Assembly (NCBI GenBank): GCA_017521485.1
Contig: JAFXCL010000022.1
Location: forward strand, 1-57,975
DNA: 57,975 nucleotides
DNA from: Oscillospiraceae bacterium
GTDB taxonomy: Bacteria > Bacillota > Clostridia > Oscillospirales > Oscillospiraceae
Direction: 5' to 3'
Shown here: piece by piece, positions 24,465 through 32,388 of the stretch
Layout of the letters: every line of letters starts with the position of its first letter
Position numbering within the stretch: the stretch's first letter is position 1
Translations under genes and position numbers: made by a program
The notes under the pieces: generated by a model
What the model saw: only the letters and a program-made list of their open reading frames with translations
What the model was told of the DNA's origin: nothing
Database searches by the model: none

Positions 24465-25727
24465 ATGTATCAGCCTTTAGCAGAAATCCTGCGGCCAACC
24501 CAGCTGGATGAGGTTTTTGGACAGGAACATATTTTGGGAAAAGGCGCGGTGCTGCGCCGCTTGATCGATTCCGGCAATGTTCCCAATATGATCTTCTACG
24601 GACCTAGTGGAACAGGAAAAACGACTGTTGCCAATATTATCGCTAAGCAAACCAACCGTACCCTTTGCCAGCTCAACGCCACCACTGCCTCTACCGCGGA
24701 TATTAAAAATATCGTGGCACAGCTGGATACCTTTATGGCACCTAATGGCGTACTGCTGTATCTGGACGAGATCCAGTCCTTTAATAAAAAGCAACAGCAG
24801 TCCTTGCTGGAATACATTGAAAACGGCAAGATCACCCTGATCGCCTCCACCACGGAGAACCCTTATTTCTATGTGTTTAACGCCATTTTGAGCCGTTCCA
24901 CCATTTTTGAATTTAAGCAGATCTCTGCAGATGCTGCCTTGCAGGCGGTGAAGCGGGCAGTAAGCTTTTTGGAGGAACGGACTGCCCTGACCGCCCAACC
25001 GGAGGAGGGGGCACTGGAGTATATTGCCAGCGCCTGCGGCGGCGATCTGCGCAAAGCACTCAATGCGGTGGAGGTGCTGTTCTCAGCCGGTGTGCCGTCT
25101 AACGGCAAGCTGCCTCTTACTTTGCAGGATGCAAAGGAAGTGACCCAGAAAAGCGCTATGCGTGCAGACCGGGACGGAGATAACCACTACGACCTGCTGT
25201 CTGCACTGCAAAAATCCATCCGTGGTTCTGACCCGGATGCAGCCTGCCATTACCTTGCCCGGCTTTTGGAGGCGGGGCAGATGCAATCTGCCTGCCGGCG
25301 GCTGATGATCATTGCGGCAGAGGATATTGGACTTGCATACCCAATGATCCTGCCCATCGTAAAATCCTGTGTGGATATGGCACTGATGACCGGTATGCCC
25401 GAGGCGAGGATTCCTTTGGGAGATGCGGCAGTGCTGATGGCGACCTCGCCTAAATCCAATTCTGCCCATCTTGCCCTTGATGGGGCGCTCGCAGACATCC
25501 GCAAGGGGAAAGGGGGAGACTTCCCCAGACAACTGCAAAATATGCATGCGGATACCTATACAATGGAGCAGGAGCAGGGGTATAAGTACCCCCACAACTA
25601 CCCCGGTCACTGGGTCGAGCAGCAGTATCTTCCGGATGATTTGAAGGATACCCGTTATTATGCGTACGGACCGAACAAGGTGGAGCAGGCAGCAAAGCAG
25701 TACTGGGATACCATCAAGGGGAAGTAA
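24465..25727 (+). CDS. rarA: Replication-associated recombination protein RarA (MgsA)
   Basis: This 420-residue AAA+ ATPase of the RarA/WRNIP1 family acts at stalled replication forks. Walker A is GPSGTGKTT (~47-55), Walker B is LLYLDEIQSFNKKQQQ, and sensor 1 is STTENPYF. The C-terminal lid and tetramerisation domain carries ALQKSIRGSDPDAACHYLARLL, AAEDIGLAYP and YKYPHNYPGHWVEQQYLP. The ATG follows AGAAAGGAG. DUF951 follows by one base. Confidence 0.95.
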   Translation: MYQPLAEILRPTQLDEVFGQEHILGKGAVLRRLIDSGNVPNMIFYGPSGTGKTTVANIIAKQTNRTLCQLNATTASTADIKNIVAQLDTFMAPNGVLLYLDEIQSFNKKQQQSLLEYIENGKITLIASTTENPYFYVFNAILSRSTIFEFKQISADAALQAVKRAVSFLEERTALTAQPEEGALEYIASACGGDLRKALNAVEVLFSAGVPSNGKLPLTLQDAKEVTQKSAMRADRDGDNHYDLLSALQKSIRGSDPDAACHYLARLLEAGQMQSACRRLMIIAAEDIGLAYPMILPIVKSCVDMALMTGMPEARIPLGDAAVLMATSPKSNSAHLALDGALADIRKGKGGDFPRQLQNMHADTYTMEQEQGYKYPHNYPGHWVEQQYLPDDLKDTRYYAYGPNKVEQAAKQYWDTIKGK

Positions 25728-25728
25728 T

Positions 25729-25941
25729 ATGGACATTAGACTGGGAGATATTTTGGTAATGAAAAAAGCCCACCCCTGCGGGGAAAAACGCTGGCAGGTC
25801 CTGCGGACCGGCGCGGATTTCCGTCTGCGGTGTATGGGCTGTAACCACGAAGTAATGACACCCCGGTTCAAAGCGGAAAAAAATATCCGCCAAGTGATCC
25901 GCGATGATAATCCTTCGACAGATAATAGCGGCAGTTGCTAA
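25729..25941 (+). CDS. DUF951 small protein (YyzM-like)
   Basis: The protein has 70 residues. The family pattern is complete: MDIRLGDILVMKKAHPCGEKRW, then RTGADFRLRCMGCNHEVMTPR. The family is a small beta-barrel-like protein, often near chromosome-maintenance genes, with no proven function. The conserved pair CMGC could bind metal. The start lies one base after the rarA stop. The stop codon lies in the loop of a terminator hairpin. Confidence 0.88.
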   Translation: MDIRLGDILVMKKAHPCGEKRWQVLRTGADFRLRCMGCNHEVMTPRFKAEKNIRQVIRDDNPSTDNSGSC

Positions 25942-25954
25942 GGCAACTGCCGCT
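25927..25954 (+). terminator. Terminator overlapping the DUF951 stop codon
   Basis: AGCGGCAGTTGC / GCAACTGCCGCT perfect stem with a four-base loop that contains the TAA, followed by TTTT. Confidence 0.85.
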
Positions 25955-26006
25955 TTTCCTATCCGCCCCAGGAAATGTGGACACCTGACAGAAATCTGTA
26001 AACGCC

Positions 26007-26041
26007 TTGCGACTGCATTTTTTAATCCTTGTCCTTATAAT
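26007..26041 (+). promoter_or_regulatory. Possible long-spacer promoter of spoIIGA-sigE
   Basis: TTGCGA and TATAAT are separated by 23 bases. The Bacillus spoIIG promoter is known for an unusually long spacer (22 bases) and depends on Spo0A. I cannot point to a convincing Spo0A box (TGTCGAA), so this is tentative. Confidence 0.35.
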
Positions 26042-26131
26042 GAAATCACAGCCACCGTCCCATATGTCAATGCCAGGAGTGCAACTACGTGGCGATCTCC
26101 TATTTGCATCGCATCATTTCAGGAGGGATTT

Positions 26132-26899
26132 ATGCCAATCTACTTAGATCTTTTAATGCTTCTAAATTTCCTTGTAGATTTTTTGCTGATTCTGGGAACA
26201 AACCGCCTGTGCGGTTATCCCTTAGGCGTTAAGCGGGCGTCCATTGCCGCTTTGCTGGGAAGTGTATATGCCGCGGCGTGTGTACTGCCGGGATTTTCTT
26301 TTCTGGGGAATTTTCTGTGGCGCACAGTGAGTCTTATGCTCATGTCCTGCATTGCCTTTGGCTTTACCAAAAGCGCATTGCGCCGAGGTGTCGTGTTTGT
26401 ACTTTTGAGTATGGCAATGGGCGGCGTTGCACTATTTATGAACAGCCGTGGTTTTTGGCCGGTAGTGATTTCAGCAGTGGGTGTGTGCTTCTTGTGCATT
26501 GTAGGCTTTCGAAACAAACTGGGAGCACAAAGTTTTGTTCCGGTGGAACTGACCTATGGGGAGAAAAAGATCCGTCTGACGGCATTGCAGGATACAGGAA
26601 ATACCCTGCGAGATCCGGTCACTGGATCGGATGTGCTTGTAGTAGGTGCAGATGTGGCACAAAAGCTTACCGGATTGACCCGATCCCAGCTTCGTGCGCC
26701 GGTGGAGTTTTTGGATGCCATCCCAGGTCTGCGGCTGATCCCCTACCGGACAGTGGGGCAGGGAAGCGGCTTTTTGCTGGCACTGAAGCTCCACGATGTT
26801 AAGATCGGTAACCGGAAAGGAAACACATTGGTGGCATTTGCCCCGGAGGGGCTTCATTCGGAGGGGGCTTATCAAGCATTAACAGGAGGCGCGGTATGA
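26132..26899 (+). CDS. spoIIGA: Sigma-E processing peptidase SpoIIGA
   Basis: The protein has 255 residues. The N-terminal half has about five membrane helices ([20 protein letters not shown] onward, to residue ~130). The C-terminal half is an aspartic-protease domain with catalytic DTGN in [17 protein letters not shown] (~150-166) and [16 protein letters not shown]. It cuts the pro-sequence from sigma-E in the mother cell after engulfment-septum signalling. The ATG follows AGGAGGG. The longer frame from 25904 has no support. Four-base ATGA overlap with sigE. Confidence 0.95.
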   Translation: MPIYLDLLMLLNFLVDFLLILGTNRLCGYPLGVKRASIAALLGSVYAAACVLPGFSFLGNFLWRTVSLMLMSCIAFGFTKSALRRGVVFVLLSMAMGGVALFMNSRGFWPVVISAVGVCFLCIVGFRNKLGAQSFVPVELTYGEKKIRLTALQDTGNTLRDPVTGSDVLVVGADVAQKLTGLTRSQLRAPVEFLDAIPGLRLIPYRTVGQGSGFLLALKLHDVKIGNRKGNTLVAFAPEGLHSEGAYQALTGGAV

Positions 26900-27600
26900 C
26901 AAAGTTAGTAAAGTTTTTGATGAAAATTCGCAAAAAACCGGAGTGTGTTTATTACATAGGCGGTGCAGATATTCTGCCGCCGCCCCTGAAAGGGGCTGAT
27001 GAGCAGTCTGCATTGGAACGGTTGGAAAATGGGGAGGAGAGCGCAAAGCAACTGCTGATCGAGCGGAATTTGCGGCTGGTGGTATTCATTGCCCGTCGGT
27101 TTGAAAACACCGGTGTGAATTTAGAAGATTTGATCTCCATTGGAACGATTGGACTGATCAAAGCCATCAGCACCTACCGCAGGGATAAGAATATCAAGCT
27201 GGCGACCTATGCATCCCGGTGTATTGAAAATGAAATTTTAATGCACATCCGGAAAATTGCCAATCAAAAAACAGAAGTGTCCCTGGATGAGCCGATCAAT
27301 ATGGATTATGATGGAAATGAGCTGCTTCTGTCTGACATTCTGGGAACGGATGAGGATATGATCCTGCGCCCCCTGGAGGACGATGTGGATCTGCGTCTGC
27401 TGCGGCAGGCGGTACTGGAACTGCCTCAGCGGGAGCGGGAGATCGTGTATATGCGCTTTGGCCTGGAGGGGCGGCAGGAACTGACACAAAAGGAAGTGGC
27501 GCAGAAAATGGGAATCTCCCAGTCTTATATCTCCCGACTGGAAAAGCGGATTATGCTAAGACTTCGCAAAGAAATTTTGCGACAAACCACCTGTGTGTAA
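26896..27600 (+). CDS. sigE: RNA polymerase sporulation sigma factor sigma-E
   Basis: The protein has 234 residues. The pro-sequence is residues ~1-20 ([12 protein letters not shown]), ending at the expected processing region before [13 protein letters not shown]. Region 2 follows ([55 protein letters not shown]) and then region 4 ([35 protein letters not shown]). It drives early mother-cell gene expression in sporulation. It is coupled to spoIIGA. In many Clostridia sigG follows; here rex follows instead. Confidence 0.96.
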   Translation: MTKLVKFLMKIRKKPECVYYIGGADILPPPLKGADEQSALERLENGEESAKQLLIERNLRLVVFIARRFENTGVNLEDLISIGTIGLIKAISTYRRDKNIKLATYASRCIENEILMHIRKIANQKTEVSLDEPINMDYDGNELLLSDILGTDEDMILRPLEDDVDLRLLRQAVLELPQREREIVYMRFGLEGRQELTQKEVAQKMGISQSYISRLEKRIMLRLRKEILRQTTCV

Positions 27601-27608
27601 AAATTTCC

Positions 27609-27637
27609 TTGCAAATTTAAACTAAGGGTGTTATAAT
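27609..27637 (+). promoter_or_regulatory. Promoter of rex
   Basis: TTGCAA, 17-base spacer, TATAAT, beginning nine bases after the sigE stop. The following ATCGAT motifs overlap its start site. Confidence 0.8.
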
Positions 27638-27673
27638 CGATACAAAAACATATCGATAAGATATAGTATCGAA
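27636..27673 (+). promoter_or_regulatory. Three ATCGA(T) motifs at 16-base spacing, candidate operators
   Basis: ATCGAT at 27636, ATCGAT at 27652 (within TATCGATA) and ATCGAA at 27668, exactly 16 bases apart, cover the transcription start and leader of rex. The core matches the palindrome at the dehydrogenase promoter (19393). Confidence 0.45.
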
Positions 27674-27686
27674 AAGAGGATGAAAG

Positions 27687-28319
27687 ATGGAACGCAAAGA
27701 GATTTCAAAATCTGTCCTTAAGCGACTGCCCGGATATCTTGCTTATCTGCAAAGCCTGCCGGACGGCACTGCTACCTACATATCTGCAACAGCGCTTGCA
27801 AATGCGCTGGGTATGGGTGAGGTACAGGTCCGTAAGGATCTGGCGCAGGTCAGTGACGGCGGCAGACCTAAGATCGGATACCTGCGGGAGCGGCTGATCG
27901 AGGACATCAGTCAGTTCTTAGGTTATGATAACACCACCGATGCAATTTTGGTAGGCGCGGGCAAGCTGGGTCAGGCACTGCTGGGCTACAGCGGGTTTGA
28001 GGCTTACGGCCTGAATATTCTGGCTGCCTTTGATGTATTCCCTCCGTCCGACAAGACCGATGACGGTAAGGCGATCTACAACATTTCGGAACTGGAAAAC
28101 TTCTGTAAGAGCCACAATGTGCTCATGGGCATCATTACCGTCCCGGCACCCTTTGCCCAGCAGGTATGCGACCGGCTAATCGAAAACGGCATTAAGGCTG
28201 TGTGGAACTTTGCCCCTGCCCATCTGGACGTGCCGGATAATATCTTGGTTCAGAACGAAAATATGGCAACCTCCCTGGCAGTGCTTTCTATGCACCTGCA
28301 AGCCCAGATCAAGAAGTGA
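27687..28319 (+). CDS. rex: Redox-sensing transcriptional repressor Rex
   Basis: The protein has 210 residues. The N-terminal winged helix is at residues ~5-75 (SATALANALGMGEVQVRKDLAQVSDGGRPKIGY). The Rossmann domain has VGAGKLGQALLGY (~90-102), AFDVFPP, GIITVPAPFAQQVCDRL and a domain-swapped C-terminal helix. Rex reads the NADH/NAD ratio and represses fermentation genes when NADH is low. The ATG follows AAGAGGA. Its own promoter carries repeated palindromes, which suggests autoregulation. A perfect palindromic terminator follows. Confidence 0.96.
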   Translation: MERKEISKSVLKRLPGYLAYLQSLPDGTATYISATALANALGMGEVQVRKDLAQVSDGGRPKIGYLRERLIEDISQFLGYDNTTDAILVGAGKLGQALLGYSGFEAYGLNILAAFDVFPPSDKTDDGKAIYNISELENFCKSHNVLMGIITVPAPFAQQVCDRLIENGIKAVWNFAPAHLDVPDNILVQNENMATSLAVLSMHLQAQIKK

Positions 28320-28355
28320 ACAAAGAGCGTGTTGCAGTCGCAACACGCTCTTTGT
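28320..28355 (+). terminator. Terminator after rex, GTTGC-type
   Basis: ACAAAGAGCGTGTTGC / GCAACACGCTCTTTGT, a perfect 16-bp stem with loop AGTC and only a short T-run inside the stem end. It shares the GTTGC/GCAAC tip with several other terminators in the window. Confidence 0.75.
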
Positions 28356-28386
28356 AATGCAAAAATTCAAAGTGCAAAATGCAAAA

Positions 28387-28554
28387 TTATTTTCTTTTAT
28401 GCTTTTTGTATTGGATAAAGGAAAGAATAAAATGGATTGCTGAACAGGCAGCAAAGATTGCCCAGCCGTATGTTCCGGGGCGCTGAAAATAGCTGACAAT
28501 ACCAACAAATGCCCACAAAATGCCGGAAATGAAATTTGAGCGATAGGTTCCCAT
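28387..28554 (-). CDS. Small membrane protein, 55 residues
   Basis: The protein starts MGTYRSNFISGILWAFVG and ends KKHKRK, with two hydrophobic stretches (~8-23 and ~29-47) around SYFQRPGTYG. AGGAGGA lies five bases before the ATG, and a promoter with consensus spacing lies just upstream. I do not recognise the family. Expression signals this complete support a real gene. The helical hairpin with a basic tail suggests a membrane-embedded regulator or subunit; nothing more can be said. Confidence 0.7.
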   Translation of the reverse strand: MGTYRSNFISGILWAFVGIVSYFQRPGTYGWAIFAACSAIHFILSFIQYKKHKRK

Positions 28555-28601
28555 TGTAATTCCTCCTTACAGTTGTCATGTGAGATTGCTTCATTGTATT
28601 G

Positions 28602-28630
28602 ATTATATCAAAATGTAAAATAACTTACAA
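28602..28630 (-). promoter_or_regulatory. Promoter of the 55-residue membrane protein
   Basis: On the minus strand: TTGTAA, 17-base spacer, TATAAT. Confidence 0.7.
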
Positions 28631-28712
28631 CGCGTGATAATATACAAAACAGTTTTTATAATTCTATCCATTCTGACTAATCAATATATCTTCTCTCATA
28701 GAGAACTTTGAC

Positions 28713-28738
28713 GGGCGGATGTGGGCATCCGCCCCTAC
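28713..28738 (+). repeat. Dispersed palindrome, copy 1
   Basis: GGGCGGATG-tgg-GCATCCGCCC followed by CTAC. It is an inverse partner of 28760-28785, differing at four positions that keep the stem paired. Confidence 0.75.
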
Positions 28739-28759
28739 GAACACTTGCCAATCTGCTCT

Positions 28760-28785
28760 GTAGGGGACGATGCCCACATCGTCCC
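28760..28785 (-). repeat. Dispersed palindrome, copy 2, inverted
   Basis: GTAG followed by GGGACGATG-ccc-ACATCGTCCC. The four substitutions against copy 1 are compensatory. Confidence 0.75.
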
Positions 28786-28844
28786 ATGAAAACCATGTAA
28801 ATACTTTGTAGGAATTTCAAAAAGAAATGTTACCGTGAGTTAAA

Positions 28845-28878
28845 AGAGCGCGTTGCAACATCTGTTGCAACGCGCTCT
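28845..28878 (-). terminator. Terminator after glnS, GTTGC-type
   Basis: AGAGCGCGTTGCAACA / TGTTGCAACGCGCTCT, a perfect 16-bp stem with a two-base loop, directly after the glnS stop on the minus strand. Confidence 0.75.
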
Positions 28879-28882
28879 AAAC

Positions 28883-30562
28883 TTATTTACCGGGTTTGAA
28901 GCTGTCCTTCAGGCTCACAGAGCGGTTAAAGACCAGATGACCGGGAGTAGAATCCTTGCTGTCCGGGCAGAAATAGCCCAGGCGCATAAACTGATAGGAT
29001 GCGGGAGCTTTGGCGTTTTCCAGGCTCTTTTCCAGCTTACAGCCGGTGAGCACCTCCAGAGAGTTGGGGTTCAGGCATGCCATAAAGTCCTTGCCGGAGG
29101 CATCGGGATCCGGATCGTCAAAGAGATTTGCATACTGCCGCACTTCGGCATCCACGCAATTGTCGGCATCTACCCAGTGGATGGTTGCGCCCTTGATCTT
29201 CCGTCCATCGGCAGGGTCGCCGCCTGCGGAGTTGGGATCGTAGGTGGCAAGCACTTCCACCACATTGCCGTTTTCGTCCTTAACGCAGCCAGTGCACTTA
29301 ATCACATAAGCACCCTTCAGGCGGCACTCAGGTCCTTCCGGATACAGCCGCTTATACTTGGGAACAGGCTCAGCCAGGAAGTCGTCAGCCTCGATCCACA
29401 AATTCCGGGAGAAGGTGACCTCTCTTGTGCCGGCATCCGGATCGTTGGGGTTGTTTTCCACAAGGAAGGTCTCAGACTGACCGGCGGGGTAATTGGTGAT
29501 CGTCAGCTTCACAGGCTTCAGAACTGCCATAACCCGCTGTGCTGTCTCGTTCAGGTCTTCCCGCAGGCAGTGCTCCAGGAAGGCAAACTCAATGGTGTTG
29601 GGGCTTTTTGCCACGCCCACACGATCGCAGAAGCTGCGGATAGAGGCGGGGGTGTAGCCACGGCGGCGCAGACCGCACAAAGTGGGCATCCGAGGATCGT
29701 CCCAGCCGGAAACATTGCCGTTTTCCACCAGAGCTCTCAGCTTTCGCTTAGATAGCACAGTGTGGTCGATGCCCAGACGGGCAAACTCGATCTGCCGAGG
29801 GTGGTGGGGAACGGAAACATTTTCAACCACCCAGTTGTACAGCGGACGGTGGTTCTCAAATTCCAGAGAACACAGGCTGTGGGTGATACCCTCCAGCGCA
29901 TCCTGAATGGGGTGGGCAAAGTCATACATGGGGTAGATGCACCACTTGTCACCCTGACGGTGATGGTGCATATGACGGATCCGGTAGATGACCGGGTCAC
30001 GCATATTGAAGTTGCCGGAGGCAAGATCAATCTTGGCGCGAAGGGTATACTTGTTATCCTCGAACTCACCGGCACGCATCCGGGCAAACAGGTCAAGACT
30101 TTCCTCGACAGGACGGTCCCGGTAGGGGGAGGTGGCGGGGGTGTTCAGATCGCCACGGAATTCCTTAAACTGCTCGGGAGTCAGCTCGCAAACATATGCA
30201 AGACCTTTTTTGATCAACTCCACTGCAAATTCATAGTCTTTTTCAAAATAGTCAGAGCCATAGTAGAACCGGTCACCCCAGTCGAAACCCAGCCAGTGGA
30301 TATCTTCCTTGATGGCTTCCACGAACTCCAAATCTTCTTTTGTGGGATTTGTGTCGTCCATACGCAGATTGCACAGACCGCCGAACTTCTCAGCAGTGCC
30401 GAAGTCGATGATCAGTGCCTTGCAGTGACCGATATGCAGGTAGCCGTTGGGCTCCGGCGGAAACCGGGTGTGAACGGTTTTTCCGGCATAGCGACCGCCC
30501 TCGGCAATATCTTCTTCAATAAAGGCATGAATGAAATTCTTGCTCTCAGTAATTTCAGCCAT
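28883..30562 (-). CDS. glnS: Glutaminyl-tRNA synthetase
   Basis: The protein has 559 residues, full length for bacterial GlnRS, which charges tRNA-Gln directly. The class I signatures are PEPNGYLHIGHCKA (~32-45) and the KMSKS variant VLSKRKL. GlnRS-type features are LEFENHRPLYNWV, MRDPVIYRIRHMHHHRQGDKW and a C-terminal anticodon-binding beta-barrel from ~340. Many Clostridia use the GatCAB route instead, so glnS here is of evolutionary interest but not unique. The start is the first ATG after the promoter, with AGAGAGG upstream. Confidence 0.96.
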   Translation of the reverse strand: MAEITESKNFIHAFIEEDIAEGGRYAGKTVHTRFPPEPNGYLHIGHCKALIIDFGTAEKFGGLCNLRMDDTNPTKEDLEFVEAIKEDIHWLGFDWGDRFYYGSDYFEKDYEFAVELIKKGLAYVCELTPEQFKEFRGDLNTPATSPYRDRPVEESLDLFARMRAGEFEDNKYTLRAKIDLASGNFNMRDPVIYRIRHMHHHRQGDKWCIYPMYDFAHPIQDALEGITHSLCSLEFENHRPLYNWVVENVSVPHHPRQIEFARLGIDHTVLSKRKLRALVENGNVSGWDDPRMPTLCGLRRRGYTPASIRSFCDRVGVAKSPNTIEFAFLEHCLREDLNETAQRVMAVLKPVKLTITNYPAGQSETFLVENNPNDPDAGTREVTFSRNLWIEADDFLAEPVPKYKRLYPEGPECRLKGAYVIKCTGCVKDENGNVVEVLATYDPNSAGGDPADGRKIKGATIHWVDADNCVDAEVRQYANLFDDPDPDASGKDFMACLNPNSLEVLTGCKLEKSLENAKAPASYQFMRLGYFCPDSKDSTPGHLVFNRSVSLKDSFKPGK

Positions 30563-30595
30563 ATTGGAAACCTCTCTTTAGCAAAATTTGCAAAT

Positions 30596-30624
30596 ATTAT
30601 AACCCATTAGCAGACATTTTGCAA
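30596..30624 (-). promoter_or_regulatory. Promoter of glnS
   Basis: On the minus strand: TTGCAA, 17-base spacer, TATAAT. Confidence 0.8.
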
Positions 30625-30694
30625 CTGGAAAACACGTGCTGTGTAAAGTTTTTGAATTTCCTGAAAACAATTTGTATTTTTTCAGAAATTATAG

Positions 30695-30723
30695 TTGTCA
30701 ATTGGGCTGACTTATATTAAAAT
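30695..30723 (+). promoter_or_regulatory. Promoter of the pyrH operon
   Basis: TTGTCA, 17-base spacer, TAAAAT. Transcription would begin at about 30730, right at the left end of the structured repeat, so the whole repeat would be in the 5' untranslated region of pyrH. Confidence 0.65.
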
Positions 30724-30733
30724 AGGAAAAGAT

Positions 30734-31010
30734 AGGCTGAGAGGACTCGAACCGAAACAGCCTCTCAGCAGCCCTTTTAGCTGCTTTTTGCCTTATCTTC
30801 CTTGCCTTGCGTTAGCAAGGCGGCGTCATCTGCGCCAAAAATCAATCAAAAATTGCTGGCTGAGAGGTGCCTTGCAGTTTTCAGCTGTCTGCATTTTCCA
30901 AGGCGAACAAAATCACGAAGACAATACTTTGTGTATTATCAAGGGATTTTCTGATGCATTGGGGAATGCAGACCGCTGAAAACCTGTTTGGGTTCGAGTT
31001 CTCTCAGCCT
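30734..31010 (-). repeat. Structured dispersed repeat with 27-bp terminal inverted repeats, copy B
   Basis: The left end starts AGGCTGAGAGGACTCGAACC and the right end (30984-31010) is its inverse, with about 25 of 27 bases pairing. Inside are the hairpins AGCAGC/GCTGCT, GCCTTGC-gtta-GCAAGGC, AATAC/GTATT and TGCATT-gggg-AATGCA. It is the inverse-oriented relative of 1111-1389. It ends two bases before the AGGAGAG of pyrH. Terminal GGTTCGAGTC resembles a tRNA T-arm, but no tRNA can be folded. Confidence 0.85.
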
Positions 31011-31027
31011 AGAAGGAGAGTGAACAA

Positions 31028-31762
31028 ATGCCGGATATTAAATACAAGCGCATTTTGCTGAAGGTCAGCGGTGAGGCTCTGGGTGAGAAAACTGCCGTCG
31101 GGGATGGCTTTGGTCTGAATTTTTCTAAGATCCACGAGGTTTGCGAATCGATTAAGACTTGCGTAGAAATGGGCGTGCAGGTCGGTTTAGTGATCGGCGG
31201 CGGCAATTTCTGGCGTGGCGTTAAAAACGGCACAGGAAAGCTGCAGCGCTCCCATGCTGATGCTATGGGCATGCTGGCTACCGTTATGAATGCCATTGCA
31301 GTAGGGGATGTGCTGGAGCAGCACGGTCTGGATGCAAGAGTTCTGACCGCTGTGGAAATGAATAAATTTGCCGAGTACTTTACCCGGGATACAGCAAACC
31401 GTTACTTAAACGAGGGTAAGGTAGTCATTTTTGCAGCCGGCACAGGCAATCCCTATTTCTCCACCGATACGGGCGCAGTCCTGCGGGGCGTGGAGATCGA
31501 GGCAGATGCCATTTTGATGGCGAAAAATGTAGATGCCATTTACTCTGCCGATCCGGCAAAGGATCCGGGGGCAATTCGTTATACCCAGCTTACATACGAT
31601 GAGGTATTGGCACAGCACCTGAAAGCCACCGACTCCACCGCTATGACACTGGCAATGGACAATGATATGACATTGGTGTGCTTCGGTCTGGCTGAGGAAA
31701 ACAGTATTGTCCGCGTGGTTCGGGGCGAAGCCATTGGAACCACCGTGAAGAACAAGTTTTAA
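31028..31762 (+). CDS. pyrH: UMP kinase
   Basis: This 244-residue amino-acid-kinase-fold enzyme phosphorylates UMP to UDP for RNA, DNA and cell-wall precursors. Motifs are YKRILLKVSGEAL at the N-terminus, GLVIGGGNFWRGV (~57-69), HADAMGMLATVMNAIA, GTGNPYFSTDTGAVLRGVE and KNVDAIYSADPAKD. AAGGAGAG precedes the ATG. It heads the operon. The usual upstream neighbours rpsB and tsf are absent; a promoter and the structured repeat take their place. Confidence 0.97.
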   Translation: MPDIKYKRILLKVSGEALGEKTAVGDGFGLNFSKIHEVCESIKTCVEMGVQVGLVIGGGNFWRGVKNGTGKLQRSHADAMGMLATVMNAIAVGDVLEQHGLDARVLTAVEMNKFAEYFTRDTANRYLNEGKVVIFAAGTGNPYFSTDTGAVLRGVEIEADAILMAKNVDAIYSADPAKDPGAIRYTQLTYDEVLAQHLKATDSTAMTLAMDNDMTLVCFGLAEENSIVRVVRGEAIGTTVKNKF

Positions 31763-31775
31763 GGAGGACTACATT

Positions 31776-32330
31776 ATGGCAGTAGATTTCAGCGATTACG
31801 GAAGAAGAATGGAAAAGGCTCTGGACCATTTGGATGAGGAATTCGGCGCAGTTCGTGCAGGCCGTGCCAACGCAAAGGTTCTGGACCGGATCACAGTTGA
31901 ATATTATGGCAGTGAGACACCCTTAAACGGCGTGGCAACCATTTCCACCCCCGATGCCCGCACCCTGGTGATCTCCCCCTGGGACACCAAGCTGCTCACC
32001 GAGATCCAGAAGGCGATCCAGATCAGTGATCTGGGTATTAATCCCCAGAACGACGGCAAGGTCATCCGCCTGATCTTCCCCCAGCTGACTGAGGAGCGTC
32101 GTAAGGAGCTGGTAAAGCAGGTCAAGAAGTATGCCGAGGATGCTAAGGTGGCTATGCGTAACGTCCGCCGTGACGGTATGGACTATGTGAAGAAGCTTAA
32201 GAAGAATTCCGAGATCACCGAGGATGAGCAGAAGAAGGCAGAGAAGGATCTGCAGGACCTGCTGGATAAGTATGTCAAGAAGGCAGACGAAGCAATGTCT
32301 GCGAAAGAAAAAGAATTGATGGCGCTTTAA
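31776..32330 (+). CDS. frr: Ribosome recycling factor
   Basis: This 184-residue protein splits post-termination ribosomes together with EF-G. It has the family pattern GAVRAGRANAKVLDRITVEYYG near residue 25, then ISPWDTKLLTEIQKAIQISDLGINPQNDG and the long C-terminal helix with LTEERRKELVKQVKKYAEDAKVAMRNVRRD. AAGGAGG precedes the ATG, 13 bases after pyrH. Confidence 0.97.
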   Translation: MAVDFSDYGRRMEKALDHLDEEFGAVRAGRANAKVLDRITVEYYGSETPLNGVATISTPDARTLVISPWDTKLLTEIQKAIQISDLGINPQNDGKVIRLIFPQLTEERRKELVKQVKKYAEDAKVAMRNVRRDGMDYVKKLKKNSEITEDEQKKAEKDLQDLLDKYVKKADEAMSAKEKELMAL

Positions 32331-32343
32331 GCCATAAATGATT

Positions 32344-32361
32344 GGGGGCGCTTGCGCCCCC
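32344..32361 (+). repeat. Small GC-rich hairpin between frr and uppS
   Basis: GGGGGCGC-tt-GCGCCCCC followed by TACAC. It has no T-run, so it is probably a dispersed palindrome of the CCCCTAC type or an mRNA processing/stability element, not a terminator. Confidence 0.6.
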
Positions 32362-32388
32362 TACACTATATCAGAAAGAGGTGGTAAT

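Noticed and set aside
28853..29755. 300-codon frame on the plus strand
   Set aside because: Antisense to glnS; its composition mirrors glnS codons and it has no expression signals.
30734..31010. tRNA gene suggested by GGTTCGAGTC at the repeat ends
   Set aside because: The similarity is limited to the terminal inverted repeats; no cloverleaf can be formed.
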